From Streptomyces specialis (GTDB lineage Bacteria > Actinomycetota > Actinomycetes > Streptomycetales > Streptomycetaceae), in contig NZ_LN929897.1 of the NCBI RefSeq assembly GCF_001493375.1, positions 62,001 to 126,000 on the forward strand: a stretch of DNA of 64,000 nt, given 5' to 3'. The notes under the pieces were generated by a model, which was given only the letters and a program-made list of their open reading frames with translations, made no database searches and was not told the DNA's origin. This document shows positions 56,663 through 64,000 of the stretch, one piece after another; within the stretch, counting starts at the first letter, position 1, and each line of letters starts with the position of its first letter. The position numbers and the translations under genes were made by a program.

Positions 56663-57067
56663 ATGCCTCCAAAGGGCCGTTCCGCCGGCGCCAAGAAAGT
56701 GCGCCGCAAGGAAAAGAAGAACGTCGCTCACGGGCACGCCCACATCAAGAGCACGTTCAACAACACCATCGTCTCGATCACCGACCCGACGGGCAACGTG
56801 ATCTCCTGGGCCTCCGCCGGTCACGTCGGCTTCAAGGGCTCCCGGAAGTCGACGCCGTTCGCGGCGCAGATGGCCGCGGAGAACGCGGCGCGCCGGGCGC
56901 AGGAGCACGGGATGCGCAAGGTCGACGTCTTCGTCAAGGGACCCGGCTCCGGCCGCGAGACCGCGATCCGCTCCCTCCAGGCCACCGGCCTGGAGGTCGG
57001 CTCGATCCAGGACGTCACCCCGACCCCGCACAACGGCTGCCGCCCGCCCAAGCGCCGGCGCGTCTGA
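56663..57067 (+). CDS. rpsK: 30S ribosomal protein S11
   Basis: A 134-residue platform protein. The N-terminal basic tail leads to [56 protein letters not shown] and the end [16 protein letters not shown]. The ATG has GGGAG 11 bases upstream. Confidence 0.97.
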   Translation: MPPKGRSAGAKKVRRKEKKNVAHGHAHIKSTFNNTIVSITDPTGNVISWASAGHVGFKGSRKSTPFAAQMAAENAARRAQEHGMRKVDVFVKGPGSGRETAIRSLQATGLEVGSIQDVTPTPHNGCRPPKRRRV

Positions 57068-57094
57068 CCAGGTGAAGTAGGAGACTGAGAGAAC

Positions 57095-57721
57095 ATGGCG
57101 CGTTACACCGGGGCCGACTGCAAGCGTTGCCGTCGGGAGAAGCAGAAGCTCTTCCTCAAGGGAGCCAAGTGCGAAAGCGCTAAGTGCCCGATCGAGATCC
57201 GTCCTTACCCCCCGGGTGAGCACGGACGCGGGCGCACCAAGGACAGCGAGTACCTGCTGCAGAAGCGCGAGAAGCAGAAGTGCGCGCGCATCTACGGCGT
57301 CCTGGAGAAGCAGTTCCGGGGGTACTACAACGAGGCGAACCGTCAGTCGGGCAAGACGGGTGAGAACCTGCTCCGCATCCTGGAGTCCCGTCTCGACAAC
57401 GTGGTCTACCGGGCCGGCTTCGCCAAGTCCCGCGACCACGCCCGTCAGCTCGTCCGGCACGGCCACATCGTGGTCAACGGCCGGAAGACCGACATCCCCT
57501 CGGCGCGTGTCTCGCCGAACGACATCATCGAGGTCCGTGAGTCCTCCCGCGTCCTGACCCCCTTCCAGGTGGCGCAGGCCGAGGCCGGGGACAAGACGGT
57601 TCCGGCGTGGCTGGAGTCCATCCCGTCGCGGCTGCGGATCCTCGTCCACTCGCTGCCCGAGCGCCAGGTGATCGACACCCAGGTGCAGGAGCAGCTCATC
57701 GTCGAGCTCTACTCGAAGTAA
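57095..57721 (+). CDS. rpsD: 30S ribosomal protein S4
   Basis: A 208-residue primary 16S-binding protein with an S4 RNA-binding domain ([39 protein letters not shown]). The N-terminus has four cysteines (CKRC and CESAKC), a zinc site typical of the C+ form. The start ATG is 28 bases after rpsK. Confidence 0.97.
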   Translation: MARYTGADCKRCRREKQKLFLKGAKCESAKCPIEIRPYPPGEHGRGRTKDSEYLLQKREKQKCARIYGVLEKQFRGYYNEANRQSGKTGENLLRILESRLDNVVYRAGFAKSRDHARQLVRHGHIVVNGRKTDIPSARVSPNDIIEVRESSRVLTPFQVAQAEAGDKTVPAWLESIPSRLRILVHSLPERQVIDTQVQEQLIVELYSK

Positions 57722-57748
57722 CCGAGCGCGAGCCCGATCCTCCGGACG

Positions 57749-57783
57749 CGGGTGGAGCCGTGTGACACGCGCGGCTCCACCCG
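57749..57783 (+). terminator. Hairpin between rpsD and rpoA
   Basis: CGGGTGGAGCCG (57749-57760) pairs over 12 bases with 57772-57783, with an 11-base loop. No T-run follows. The rpoA -35 box lies within its loop. Confidence 0.6.
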
Positions 57784-57789
57784 TATCCT
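57762..57789 (+). promoter_or_regulatory. Candidate rpoA promoter
   Basis: GTGACA (57762-57767, five of six matches to TTGACA), a 16-base spacer and TATCCT (57784-57789) lie 61 bases before rpoA and overlap the hairpin. Confidence 0.52.
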
Positions 57790-57849
57790 TGTCGCACACA
57801 TCGTCTGGCTCGGCATCAAATAGCGGGTGCCGAAGACTGGAGCCTCACC

Positions 57850-58872
57850 ATGCTGATCGCTCAGCGTCCCTCCCTGACCGAAGAGGTCGTCGACGAGTTC
57901 CGCTCCCGGTTCGTGATCGAGCCGCTGGAGCCGGGCTTCGGCTACACCCTCGGCAACTCCCTGCGGCGCACGCTGCTCTCCTCCATCCCCGGCGCGGCCG
58001 TCACCAGCATCCGCGTCGACGGCGTGCTGCACGAGTTCACCACCGTGCCGGGCGTCAAGGAGGACGTCACCGACCTGATCCTCAACATCAAGCAGCTCGT
58101 CGTCTCCTCCGAGCACGACGAGCCCGTGGTGATGTACCTGCGCAAGCAGGGCCCCGGTCTGGTGACCGCCGCGGACATCGCCCCGCCGGCCGGTGTCGAG
58201 GTGCACAACCCCGACCTGGTGCTCGCGACCCTGAACAACAAGGGGAAGCTGGAGATGGAGCTGACCGTCGAGCGCGGTCGCGGCTACGTCTCGGCGGTGC
58301 AGAACAAGCAGGCCGGTCAGGAGATCGGCCGCATCCCCGTGGACTCCATCTACAGCCCCGTGCTGAAGGTCACCTACAAGGTGGAGGCCACCCGTGTCGA
58401 GCAGCGCACCGACTTCGACAAGCTGATCGTCGACGTCGAGACCAAGGAGGCCATGCGTCCGCGTGACGCGATGGCGTCGGCCGGCAAGACGCTGGTCGAG
58501 CTGTTCGGCCTGGCGCGCGAGCTGAACGTCGACGCCGAGGGCATCGACATGGGCCCGTCCCCGACGGACGCCGCGCTCGCCGCCGATCTGGCGCTGCCGA
58601 TCGAGGAGCTGGAGCTGACCGTCCGCTCCTACAACTGCCTCAAGCGCGAGGGCATCCACTCGGTGGGCGAGCTGGTGGCCCGCTCCGAGGCGGACCTCCT
58701 CGACATCCGCAACTTCGGCGCGAAGTCGATCGACGAGGTCAAGGCGAAGCTGGCCGGCATGGGCCTGGCCCTGAAGGACAGCCCGCCCGGATTCGACCCG
58801 ACCACCGCCGCCGACGCGTTCGGCGCGGAGGACGACGGCGACACCGGGTTCGCCGAGACCGAGCAGTACTGA
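57850..58872 (+). CDS. rpoA: DNA-directed RNA polymerase subunit alpha
   Basis: The 340-residue alpha subunit. The N-terminal assembly domain has [34 protein letters not shown], and the C-terminal promoter-contact domain has [44 protein letters not shown] near residue 255. The tail is acidic ([14 protein letters not shown]). Length matches Streptomyces RpoA. Confidence 0.98.
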   Translation: MLIAQRPSLTEEVVDEFRSRFVIEPLEPGFGYTLGNSLRRTLLSSIPGAAVTSIRVDGVLHEFTTVPGVKEDVTDLILNIKQLVVSSEHDEPVVMYLRKQGPGLVTAADIAPPAGVEVHNPDLVLATLNNKGKLEMELTVERGRGYVSAVQNKQAGQEIGRIPVDSIYSPVLKVTYKVEATRVEQRTDFDKLIVDVETKEAMRPRDAMASAGKTLVELFGLARELNVDAEGIDMGPSPTDAALAADLALPIEELELTVRSYNCLKREGIHSVGELVARSEADLLDIRNFGAKSIDEVKAKLAGMGLALKDSPPGFDPTTAADAFGAEDDGDTGFAETEQY

Positions 58873-58873
58873 T

Positions 58874-58907
58874 CTTCCCGGGCGGGCGTCCGCCCGCCCG
58901 GGGGAAG
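58874..58907 (+). terminator. Hairpin between rpoA and rplQ
   Basis: CTTCCCGGGCGGGCG pairs with CGCCCGCCCGGGGGAAG (two unpaired G) around TC, directly after the rpoA stop. Without a T-run, it may rather protect or attenuate the message. Confidence 0.55.
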
Positions 58908-58957
58908 CTGACACCGGTACCTGACACGGCCGGTGCAGACACCGACAGGAGAGAACC

Positions 58958-59488
58958 ATGCCGACGCCCACCAAGGGCCGCAGGCTGGGCGGCAGCCCCG
59001 CCCACGAGCGTCTGATTCTGGCGAACCTCGCCACCGCGCTGTTCGAGCACGGCCGCATCAAGACCACCGAGGCCAAGGCCCGGCGGCTGCGTCCGGTCGC
59101 CGAGCGGCTCATCACCAAGGCGAAGAAGGGCGACCTGCACAACCGTCGCCAGGTGATGCAGACCATCCGCGACAAGAGCGTGGTCCACACGCTGTTCACG
59201 GAGATCGGTCCGAAGTTCGCCAACCGTCCCGGTGGCTACACCCGGATCACCAAGGTCGGCCCGCGTCGTGGCGACAACGCCCCGATGGCGGTCATCGAGC
59301 TGGTGGAGGCCCTCACCGTGCAGCAGGAGGCGGTCGGCGAGGCCGAGGCCGCCACCACCCGCGCGGTGAAGGAGGCCGAGGCCGCCAAGGCGACCGAGAC
59401 CACCGAGGGCACCGAGGCGGAGCAAACCGCCGAGGCCGCGGAGGCCGCCGAGCAGTCCAAGGACGAGCAGGCCGAGAAGGACGCCTGA
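58958..59488 (+). CDS. rplQ: 50S ribosomal protein L17
   Basis: A 176-residue protein. The 120-residue core starts [46 protein letters not shown] and includes [25 protein letters not shown]. The last 50 residues are an acidic Ala/Glu/Thr repeat-like tail, common in actinobacterial L17. GGAGAGA precedes the ATG. Confidence 0.97.
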   Translation: MPTPTKGRRLGGSPAHERLILANLATALFEHGRIKTTEAKARRLRPVAERLITKAKKGDLHNRRQVMQTIRDKSVVHTLFTEIGPKFANRPGGYTRITKVGPRRGDNAPMAVIELVEALTVQQEAVGEAEAATTRAVKEAEAAKATETTEGTEAEQTAEAAEAAEQSKDEQAEKDA

Positions 59489-59510
59489 CCGTCCGCGTCC
59501 TGTCCTGGTC

Positions 59511-59547
59511 CGCTGGGCCTGTTCCCCTTGTGGGAGCGGGCCCAGCG
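59511..59547 (+). terminator. Terminator after rplQ
   Basis: CGCTGGGCC pairs with GGCCCAGCG, extended inside by GTTCCC/GGGAGC, around a short loop. It separates rplQ from truA. Confidence 0.65.
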
Positions 59548-59594
59548 GCGTTCCGTCGTACGGCGGCGAAGGGTAAGCGAGGGGAAAGCGGGCC

Positions 59595-60458
59595 ATGAGC
59601 GACGAGCGGGACCGGGTCCCGCCCGGCCTGGTCCGGGTGCGCCTGGACCTGTCCTACGACGGGCGGGGGTTCTCCGGCTGGGCCCGGCAGGAGGGACGGC
59701 GCACGGTCCAGGCGGAGATCGAGGAGGCGCTGCGCGTGGTGACCCGCTCGCGCGCCGAACGGTACGAGCTGACCGTGGCCGGCCGTACGGACGCGGGGGT
59801 GCACGCCCGGGGCCAGGTCGCCCACGTGGACCTGCCGGAGGAGGTCTGGGCCGAGCAGCACGACCGGCTCGTGCGCAGGCTGGCGGGACGGCTGCCGCAG
59901 GACGTGCGGGTGTGGCGGGCGGCGCGGGCGCCGGAGTTCTTCAACGCCCGGTTCTCGGCGATCTGGCGGCGCTACGCCTACCGCGTGAGCGACCAGCCGG
60001 GCGGGGTCGATCCGCTGCTGCGCGGGCACGTGCTGTGGCACAACTGGCCGCTGGACGTGGCGGCGATGAACGAGGCGTCACGGCGGCTGCTGGGCGAGCA
60101 CGACTTCGCCGCGTTCTGCAAGCGGCGCGAGGGCGCGACGACGATCCGGGCGCTGCGGGACCTGCGCTGGGAACGGCGGCCCGACGGCATCGTGGAGGGA
60201 ACGGTCGAGGCGGACGCGTTCTGCCACAACATGGTGCGTTCGCTGGTGGGCGCGCTGCTGTTCGTCGGGGACGGGCACCGGGCGCCGGAGTGGCCGGCGG
60301 CGGTGCTGGCGGCCCGGACGCGGGACTCCGCGGTGCATGTGGTCCGGCCGCACGGGCTGACCCTGGAGAAGGTCGCCTATCCGCCGGACGACGCCCTCGC
60401 GGCCCGCAACGCCGAGGCCCGCAACCTCCGGACGCTCGCCGCCGGTCCTGAAGGCTGA
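59595..60458 (+). CDS. truA: tRNA pseudouridine(38-40) synthase
   Basis: A 287-residue enzyme that modifies the anticodon stem of many tRNAs. [30 protein letters not shown] at the start and the catalytic Asp in [20 protein letters not shown] near residue 57 are clear, as is [24 protein letters not shown] 59595 follows GGGGAAAGCGGGCC. It lies after the alpha operon as in other Streptomyces. Confidence 0.95.
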   Translation: MSDERDRVPPGLVRVRLDLSYDGRGFSGWARQEGRRTVQAEIEEALRVVTRSRAERYELTVAGRTDAGVHARGQVAHVDLPEEVWAEQHDRLVRRLAGRLPQDVRVWRAARAPEFFNARFSAIWRRYAYRVSDQPGGVDPLLRGHVLWHNWPLDVAAMNEASRRLLGEHDFAAFCKRREGATTIRALRDLRWERRPDGIVEGTVEADAFCHNMVRSLVGALLFVGDGHRAPEWPAAVLAARTRDSAVHVVRPHGLTLEKVAYPPDDALAARNAEARNLRTLAAGPEG

Positions 60459-60482
60459 CCGGGCCGTGACCTGGGCGCCGGC

Positions 60483-61367
60483 TCAGCCGTCCTCGTTGCG
60501 CCGCCGCTCCTCGACGATCGCGCTGGCGGAGGCCGACGCCTGGGCCTCGCCGCGCTGGATGATGCTGGCGAAGGCGTGGTCGTTGCCGTCCCTGGCCGCC
60601 TGCTGGGCCGGGGTGCCGTCGCCGCTGTCGGGGGTGCCGTCGCTGTTGCCCGCGAGGGTGAAGTAGGCGTAGCGGCCGACCTGGTTGCTGGTGGTGCGGC
60701 AGCCGCCGAGCTGGCAGAAGACGGGCGCGTCGCCGCCGGTCAGCGCCAGCAGGTACATCCCGGCGCCGCCGGCCTCCTCGCGGGCGGCGGCGGCGTCCTC
60801 CTCGGAGGGGAACTGGGCGACGCCCACGGTCACCGCGACGCCGTCGGCGGTGTAGGTGGCGCGCACCAGGCCGGTGCAGCCGTGGTCCGCGAGGACCGCG
60901 CCGAGGTCGGCGCTGGTGCCCTGGGCACAGTCGGTGGCGCCGTCGGTGGCGGCCTCGGTGTAGGTCCGGCCGTCGATCTCCATGGTGTCCCCGGCCCAGA
61001 ACGTGCCGGGCTCGAAGGGGGCGAGGTCCTTGTCGGCGTCGGAGATGAACTCGCGCGGCTGCGGCAGGGGCGGGAGCGTCGTCTCCTCGAAGCTGGGTTC
61101 GGCGTCGTCGCTGCCGGAGGGCAGGTCGGAGGGGTCGGGGAGGGTCGCGGACGGGCCGTCGGAGGCGTCGGCGCGCTCGTCGTCGCTCTGGTTGACGATG
61201 GCGAGCGCGACCACGGTGCTGATGGCCGGGGCGGCCCCCGCCGAGCCGCCGATCGGGGTCAGCCTCCGGCGCCCGCGCCGCCGCTCGGCGTCTGCGGCGA
61301 GCGCGTCCCAGTCCGGAGTGTTCGATCCCCCGGGGACCCACGCCGGTCCCCCCTGCCCGTAACTCAT
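60483..61367 (-). CDS. Hypothetical protein, probably membrane-anchored
   Basis: A 294-residue protein I do not recognise. The N-terminus MSYGQGGPAWVPGGSNTPDWDALAADAERRRGRRR is a cytoplasmic Gly/Pro head, followed by a weak hydrophobic segment (GAAPAISTVVALAIV) and an acidic Ser/Asp linker. The outer domain has four Cys in two pairs (ATDCAQGTSADLGAVLADHGC and VFCQLGGC) that could form disulfides, and a FxPGTFWAGDTMEIDG region. It converges on truA with 24 bases between the stops. Its start is ATG 61367. Confidence 0.7.
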   Translation of the reverse strand: MSYGQGGPAWVPGGSNTPDWDALAADAERRRGRRRLTPIGGSAGAAPAISTVVALAIVNQSDDERADASDGPSATLPDPSDLPSGSDDAEPSFEETTLPPLPQPREFISDADKDLAPFEPGTFWAGDTMEIDGRTYTEAATDGATDCAQGTSADLGAVLADHGCTGLVRATYTADGVAVTVGVAQFPSEEDAAAAREEAGGAGMYLLALTGGDAPVFCQLGGCRTTSNQVGRYAYFTLAGNSDGTPDSGDGTPAQQAARDGNDHAFASIIQRGEAQASASASAIVEERRRNEDG

Positions 61368-61518
61368 GGGCGAAGTTTAGTGGTGCGCTCCGCGCCGGGA
61401 GCGTGGGGGCGCCGGAGGGAACGGGCGGGAGCGGCTGCCCGCGCGCCGGCCGGCCGGAGTAGGCTGACCGGAAAGTACTTCCCGGCGGCGCCGTGTGGCG
61501 AGCGCGCGGGGCCTCGTT

Positions 61519-61548
61519 TTGACCCGGCCCGCGCGAGAGCGGTACTCT
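61519..61548 (+). promoter_or_regulatory. rplM promoter
   Basis: TTGACC (61519-61524), 18 bases, TACTCT (61543-61548) is a good vegetative promoter. The part of the 359-base gap before it (61368-61518) shows nothing that I can assign. Confidence 0.65.
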
Positions 61549-61554
61549 GCCTGG

Positions 61555-61726
61555 TCGATAATGCGTATGGCTTGCTCGATCTCACGTGAGGGGCCTTGCG
61601 CCGGTCCACCAGGACGGTTGCCAGCGGTCGCCACCCGGTTTGCGTCACCGGAGTGCGGCTCTTTCTGCCGTGATCGCCGGGTGGCCTTGTCAGAGTCTCA
61701 CCACTGAAGAAGCGAAGGCTACGACC
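61555..61726 (+). promoter_or_regulatory. Structured leader of the L13-S9 operon
   Basis: GCCACCCGG (61630-61638) pairs with CCGGGTGGC (61677-61685), enclosing two small stems (CCGG/CCGG, which competes with the end of the first helix, and CGGC/GCCG around TCTTTCT). This gives a possible three-way junction 41 bases before rplM. Autogenous control by L13 is known in other bacteria; its use here is inference. Confidence 0.5.
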
Positions 61727-62170
61727 GTGCGTACGTTCAGCCCCAAGCCCACCGACATCCAGCGTCAATGGCACGTCATCGACGCCGCCGATGTCGTCCT
61801 GGGCCGCCTGGCCGCCCAGGCCGCCACCCTTCTGCGGGGCAAGCACAAGCCGGTGTACGCGCCGCACGTTGACACGGGTGACTTCGTCATCATCGTCAAC
61901 GCCGACAAGGTGCACCTCTCCGGCAACAAGCGGACCCAGAAGATGGCCTACCGGCACTCCGGATACCCGGGCGGTCTGCGGTCCGTCCGTTACGAGGACC
62001 TGCTGAAGAACAACCCCGAGAAGGCCGTCGAGAAGGCCGTCAAGGGCATGCTGCCGAAGAACACCCTCGGCCGCCAGATGTTCTCCAAGCTCAAGGTGTA
62101 CGCGGGTCCCGAGCACCCGCACGCCGCGCAGCAGCCGGTCGCGTTCGAGATCACCCAGGTCGCGCAGTAG
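61727..62170 (+). CDS. rplM: 50S ribosomal protein L13
   Basis: A 147-residue early-assembly protein: [67 protein letters not shown] and the signature [32 protein letters not shown] 61727 gives the family length; the frame opens at 61586. Confidence 0.97.
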   Translation: MRTFSPKPTDIQRQWHVIDAADVVLGRLAAQAATLLRGKHKPVYAPHVDTGDFVIIVNADKVHLSGNKRTQKMAYRHSGYPGGLRSVRYEDLLKNNPEKAVEKAVKGMLPKNTLGRQMFSKLKVYAGPEHPHAAQQPVAFEITQVAQ

Positions 62171-62210
62171 TCCGGCCACGTAGTACACGAGAGAGAATCT
62201 GAGGAGAACC

Positions 62211-62720
62211 GTGGCCGAGCCCACCACCGAAACCCTTGACGCCGAGGTCCCCGAGGTCGAGGAGTACACGACCGAGAGCACGCCGGAGGAGTTCGCCGGC
62301 GCCGAGACGTCCTCAGCCCGCTTCGGCGACCCGCTGCCCGGCGCCGGCACCGGCCGCCGGAAGAACGCGATCGCCCGCGTGCGGATCGTTCCCGGCAGCG
62401 GCAAGTGGAAGATCAACGGCCGCACCCTGGAGGGCTACTTCCCCAACAAGGTGCACCAGCAGTCCGTGAACGAGCCCTTCAAGGTGCTCGAACTCGACGA
62501 GCGCTACGACGTCGTCGCCCGCATCTCCGGCGGCGGCGTCTCCGGCCAGGCGGGCGCCCTGCGCCTCGGCGTGGCCCGCGCGCTCAACGAGGCGGACGTG
62601 GACAACAACCGCGGCCCCCTGAAGAAGGCCGGCTTCCTGACCCGTGACGCCCGTGCGGTGGAGCGGAAGAAGGCCGGTCTGAAGAAGGCCCGCAAGGGGA
62701 CGCAGTACAGCAAGCGCTAA
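62211..62720 (+). CDS. rpsI: 30S ribosomal protein S9
   Basis: A 169-residue protein contacting the P-site tRNA. The first 40 residues are an acidic extension ([21 protein letters not shown]), then [35 protein letters not shown] and the conserved C-terminus [15 protein letters not shown] 62211 has GAGGAGAA immediately upstream. Confidence 0.97.
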   Translation: MAEPTTETLDAEVPEVEEYTTESTPEEFAGAETSSARFGDPLPGAGTGRRKNAIARVRIVPGSGKWKINGRTLEGYFPNKVHQQSVNEPFKVLELDERYDVVARISGGGVSGQAGALRLGVARALNEADVDNNRGPLKKAGFLTRDARAVERKKAGLKKARKGTQYSKR

Positions 62721-62733
62721 CCCTTCACCGGTC

Positions 62734-62775
62734 AACGCCCCGACAGCGGATCCGTGCTGTCGGGGCGTTCCTTTT
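62734..62775 (+). terminator. Terminator after rpsI
   Basis: AACGCCCCGACAGC (62734-62747) pairs perfectly over 14 bases with 62756-62769 around GGATCCGT, followed by CCTTTTAT, a textbook intrinsic terminator. Confidence 0.92.
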
Positions 62776-62855
62776 ATAGGGTTACCGCCACATAAGGTCA
62801 GCGCTGCCTACGGTTGACGCATGAGCCGCTCGTCGGAAACTTCGGAGGGAACACT

Positions 62856-64000
62856 GTGGGACGACTCTTCGGCACGGACGGCGTGCGCGGCGTCGCCAAC
62901 GCGGATCTCACCGCCGAGATGGCGCTCGGCCTGTCGGTCGCCGCGGCGAGTGTGCTCGTCGAGGCGGGCGACCTGTCCGGGGCGGGGCGCGCCTCCCGCA
63001 CGCGTCCGCTGGCGGTCGTCGGGCGGGACCCGCGGGCGTCCGGGGAGTTCCTGGAGGCGGCGGTGGTGGCCGGGCTGGCCAGCGCGGGCGTGGACGTCCT
63101 GCGGGTCGGTGTGCTGCCGACGCCGGCCGTCGCGTACCTGACCGGCTCCCTCGCCGCGGACTTCGGCGTGATGCTCTCCGCCAGCCACAACCCCATGCCC
63201 GACAACGGCATCAAGTTCTTCGCGGCGGGCGGCCACAAGCTGGCCGACGAGCTGGAGGACCGCATCGAGACCGTGTACGGGGAGCACGCGGCCGGCCAGC
63301 CGTGGCGGCGCCCGGTGGGCGCGGGCGTCGGCCGGGTCACCGAGTACGGCGCGGGCTTCGACGCGTACGTGGCGCACCTGGTGCGGGTGCTGCCCAACCG
63401 GCTGGACGGCGTCAAGGTCGTCATCGACGCGGCGCACGGCGCGGCGTCGCGGGTCGCGCCCGAGGTGTTCGCGCGGGCCGGCGCGGAGGTCGTCACCATC
63501 GGCGCCGAGCCCGACGGCCTCAACATCAACGACGGCTACGGCTCCACCCACCTCGGCCCGCTGTGCGCCGCCGTGCGCGAACACGGCGCCCACCTGGGCA
63601 TCGCGGTGGACGGCGACGCGGACCGCTGCCTGGCCGTCGACGCGGCGGGCACGCCGGTGGACGGCGACCAGATCCTCGCCGTGCTGGGCGTCGCCATGCG
63701 GGAGGCGGGCACGCTGCGGCACGACACGGTCGTCGCCACGGTGATGTCGAACCTCGGCTTCACCCTGGCGATGGAACGGGAGGGGCTGCGGCTGCGGCAG
63801 ACGGCGGTCGGGGACCGTTACGTGCTGGAGGAGATGAAGCGCGGCGGCTTCTCGCTCGGCGGCGAGCAGTCCGGGCACGTGATCGTGCTGGACCACGCGA
63901 CGACCGGCGACGGCACCCTCACCGGCCTGCTGCTGGCCGCCCGGGTGGCGGCGACGGGCCGGTCGCTGGGCGAGCTGGCCGGGGTGATGGAACGGCTGCC
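62856..64000 (+). CDS. glmM: Phosphoglucosamine mutase (3' end outside window)
   Basis: The first 381 codons of GlmM, which converts glucosamine-6-phosphate to glucosamine-1-phosphate for UDP-GlcNAc synthesis. [14 protein letters not shown] begins the protein, the phospho-Ser loop is [16 protein letters not shown] near residue 108, the metal loop is [12 protein letters not shown] near residue 250, and the sugar loop is GGEQSGHVI near residue 335. GTG 62856 follows GGAGGGAA. A TAAGGT box at 62793 may be its -10. The frame runs off the window. Confidence 0.95.
   Translation, partial: MGRLFGTDGVRGVANADLTAEMALGLSVAAASVLVEAGDLSGAGRASRTRPLAVVGRDPRASGEFLEAAVVAGLASAGVDVLRVGVLPTPAVAYLTGSLAADFGVMLSASHNPMPDNGIKFFAAGGHKLADELEDRIETVYGEHAAGQPWRRPVGAGVGRVTEYGAGFDAYVAHLVRVLPNRLDGVKVVIDAAHGAASRVAPEVFARAGAEVVTIGAEPDGLNINDGYGSTHLGPLCAAVREHGAHLGIAVDGDADRCLAVDAAGTPVDGDQILAVLGVAMREAGTLRHDTVVATVMSNLGFTLAMEREGLRLRQTAVGDRYVLEEMKRGGFSLGGEQSGHVIVLDHATTGDGTLTGLLLAARVAATGRSLGELAGVMERL

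Overview
The window is about 71% GC with NNS/NNG-type codon use, many GTG starts, one TTG start (rpoB) and a gene order characteristic of Streptomyces: a nuo operon, htpX, then tRNA-Trp–secE–nusG–rplK–rplA–(lipoprotein)–rplJ–rplL–rpoB–rpoC, the str operon, and the S10–spc–alpha ribosomal superoperon through to rplM–rpsI–glmM. I read it as a chromosomal core region of a Streptomyces or very close relative. I cannot name the species from sequence alone.

Layout. 1-6757: 3' end of the respiratory complex I operon (nuoH, partial, to nuoN), with overlapping or nearly overlapping genes. 6780-11309: housekeeping genes, comprising HtpX protease and a YccF-type membrane protein on +, then DedA, CorA, GPP34 and YajQ on -. 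11446-16635: tRNA-Tyr followed by an accessory block: an alpha/beta hydrolase facing an XRE-cupin regulator, a secreted sialidase, an NAD(P)-binding protein and an amidohydrolase-like protein that lacks several catalytic residues. 16718-21901: tRNA-Thr, tRNA-Met, rpmG, a HadA/HadB-like dehydratase pair, murB, an adenosine deaminase-type gene, an aspartate-type aminotransferase and tRNA-Trp. 21972-34774: secE, nusG, L11, L1, a lipoprotein, L10, L7/L12, RpoB and RpoC. 34837-35955: an LCP-family cell-wall ligase on -. 36225-40595: S12, S7, EF-G, EF-Tu. 40763-42570: two accessory genes. 43005-55520: the S10/spc block from S10 to L15, then SecY, adenylate kinase and methionine aminopeptidase. 55655-60458: IF-1, L36, S13, S11, S4, RpoA, L17, TruA. 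60483-61367: an unknown envelope protein on -. 61727-62720: L13, S9. 62856-end: glmM, cut off by the window edge.

The genes form one growth-related region: energy conversion (complex I), ribosome and RNA polymerase synthesis, translation factors, protein secretion (SecE, SecY), nascent-chain processing (Map), nucleotide balance (Adk) and peptidoglycan precursor supply (MurB, GlmM). Most ribosomal genes are separated by fewer than 30 bases or overlap at TGATG/ATGA junctions, so translational coupling is likely. Regulation is visible as long structured leaders (L10, L13, S12, S10, RpoB), good -35/-10 pairs and strong GC-rich hairpins between transcription units.

No mobile element, CRISPR array or obvious new multi-gene system is present. 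The points most worth checking are: a 41-42-base leader element shared almost identically by rpsL and rpsJ, ending exactly 38 bases before each start codon; a branched RNA fold before rplM; a probable pseudo-amidohydrolase; non-consensus residues at the rifamycin region of RpoB; and an unusually short distance between the str and S10 operons.
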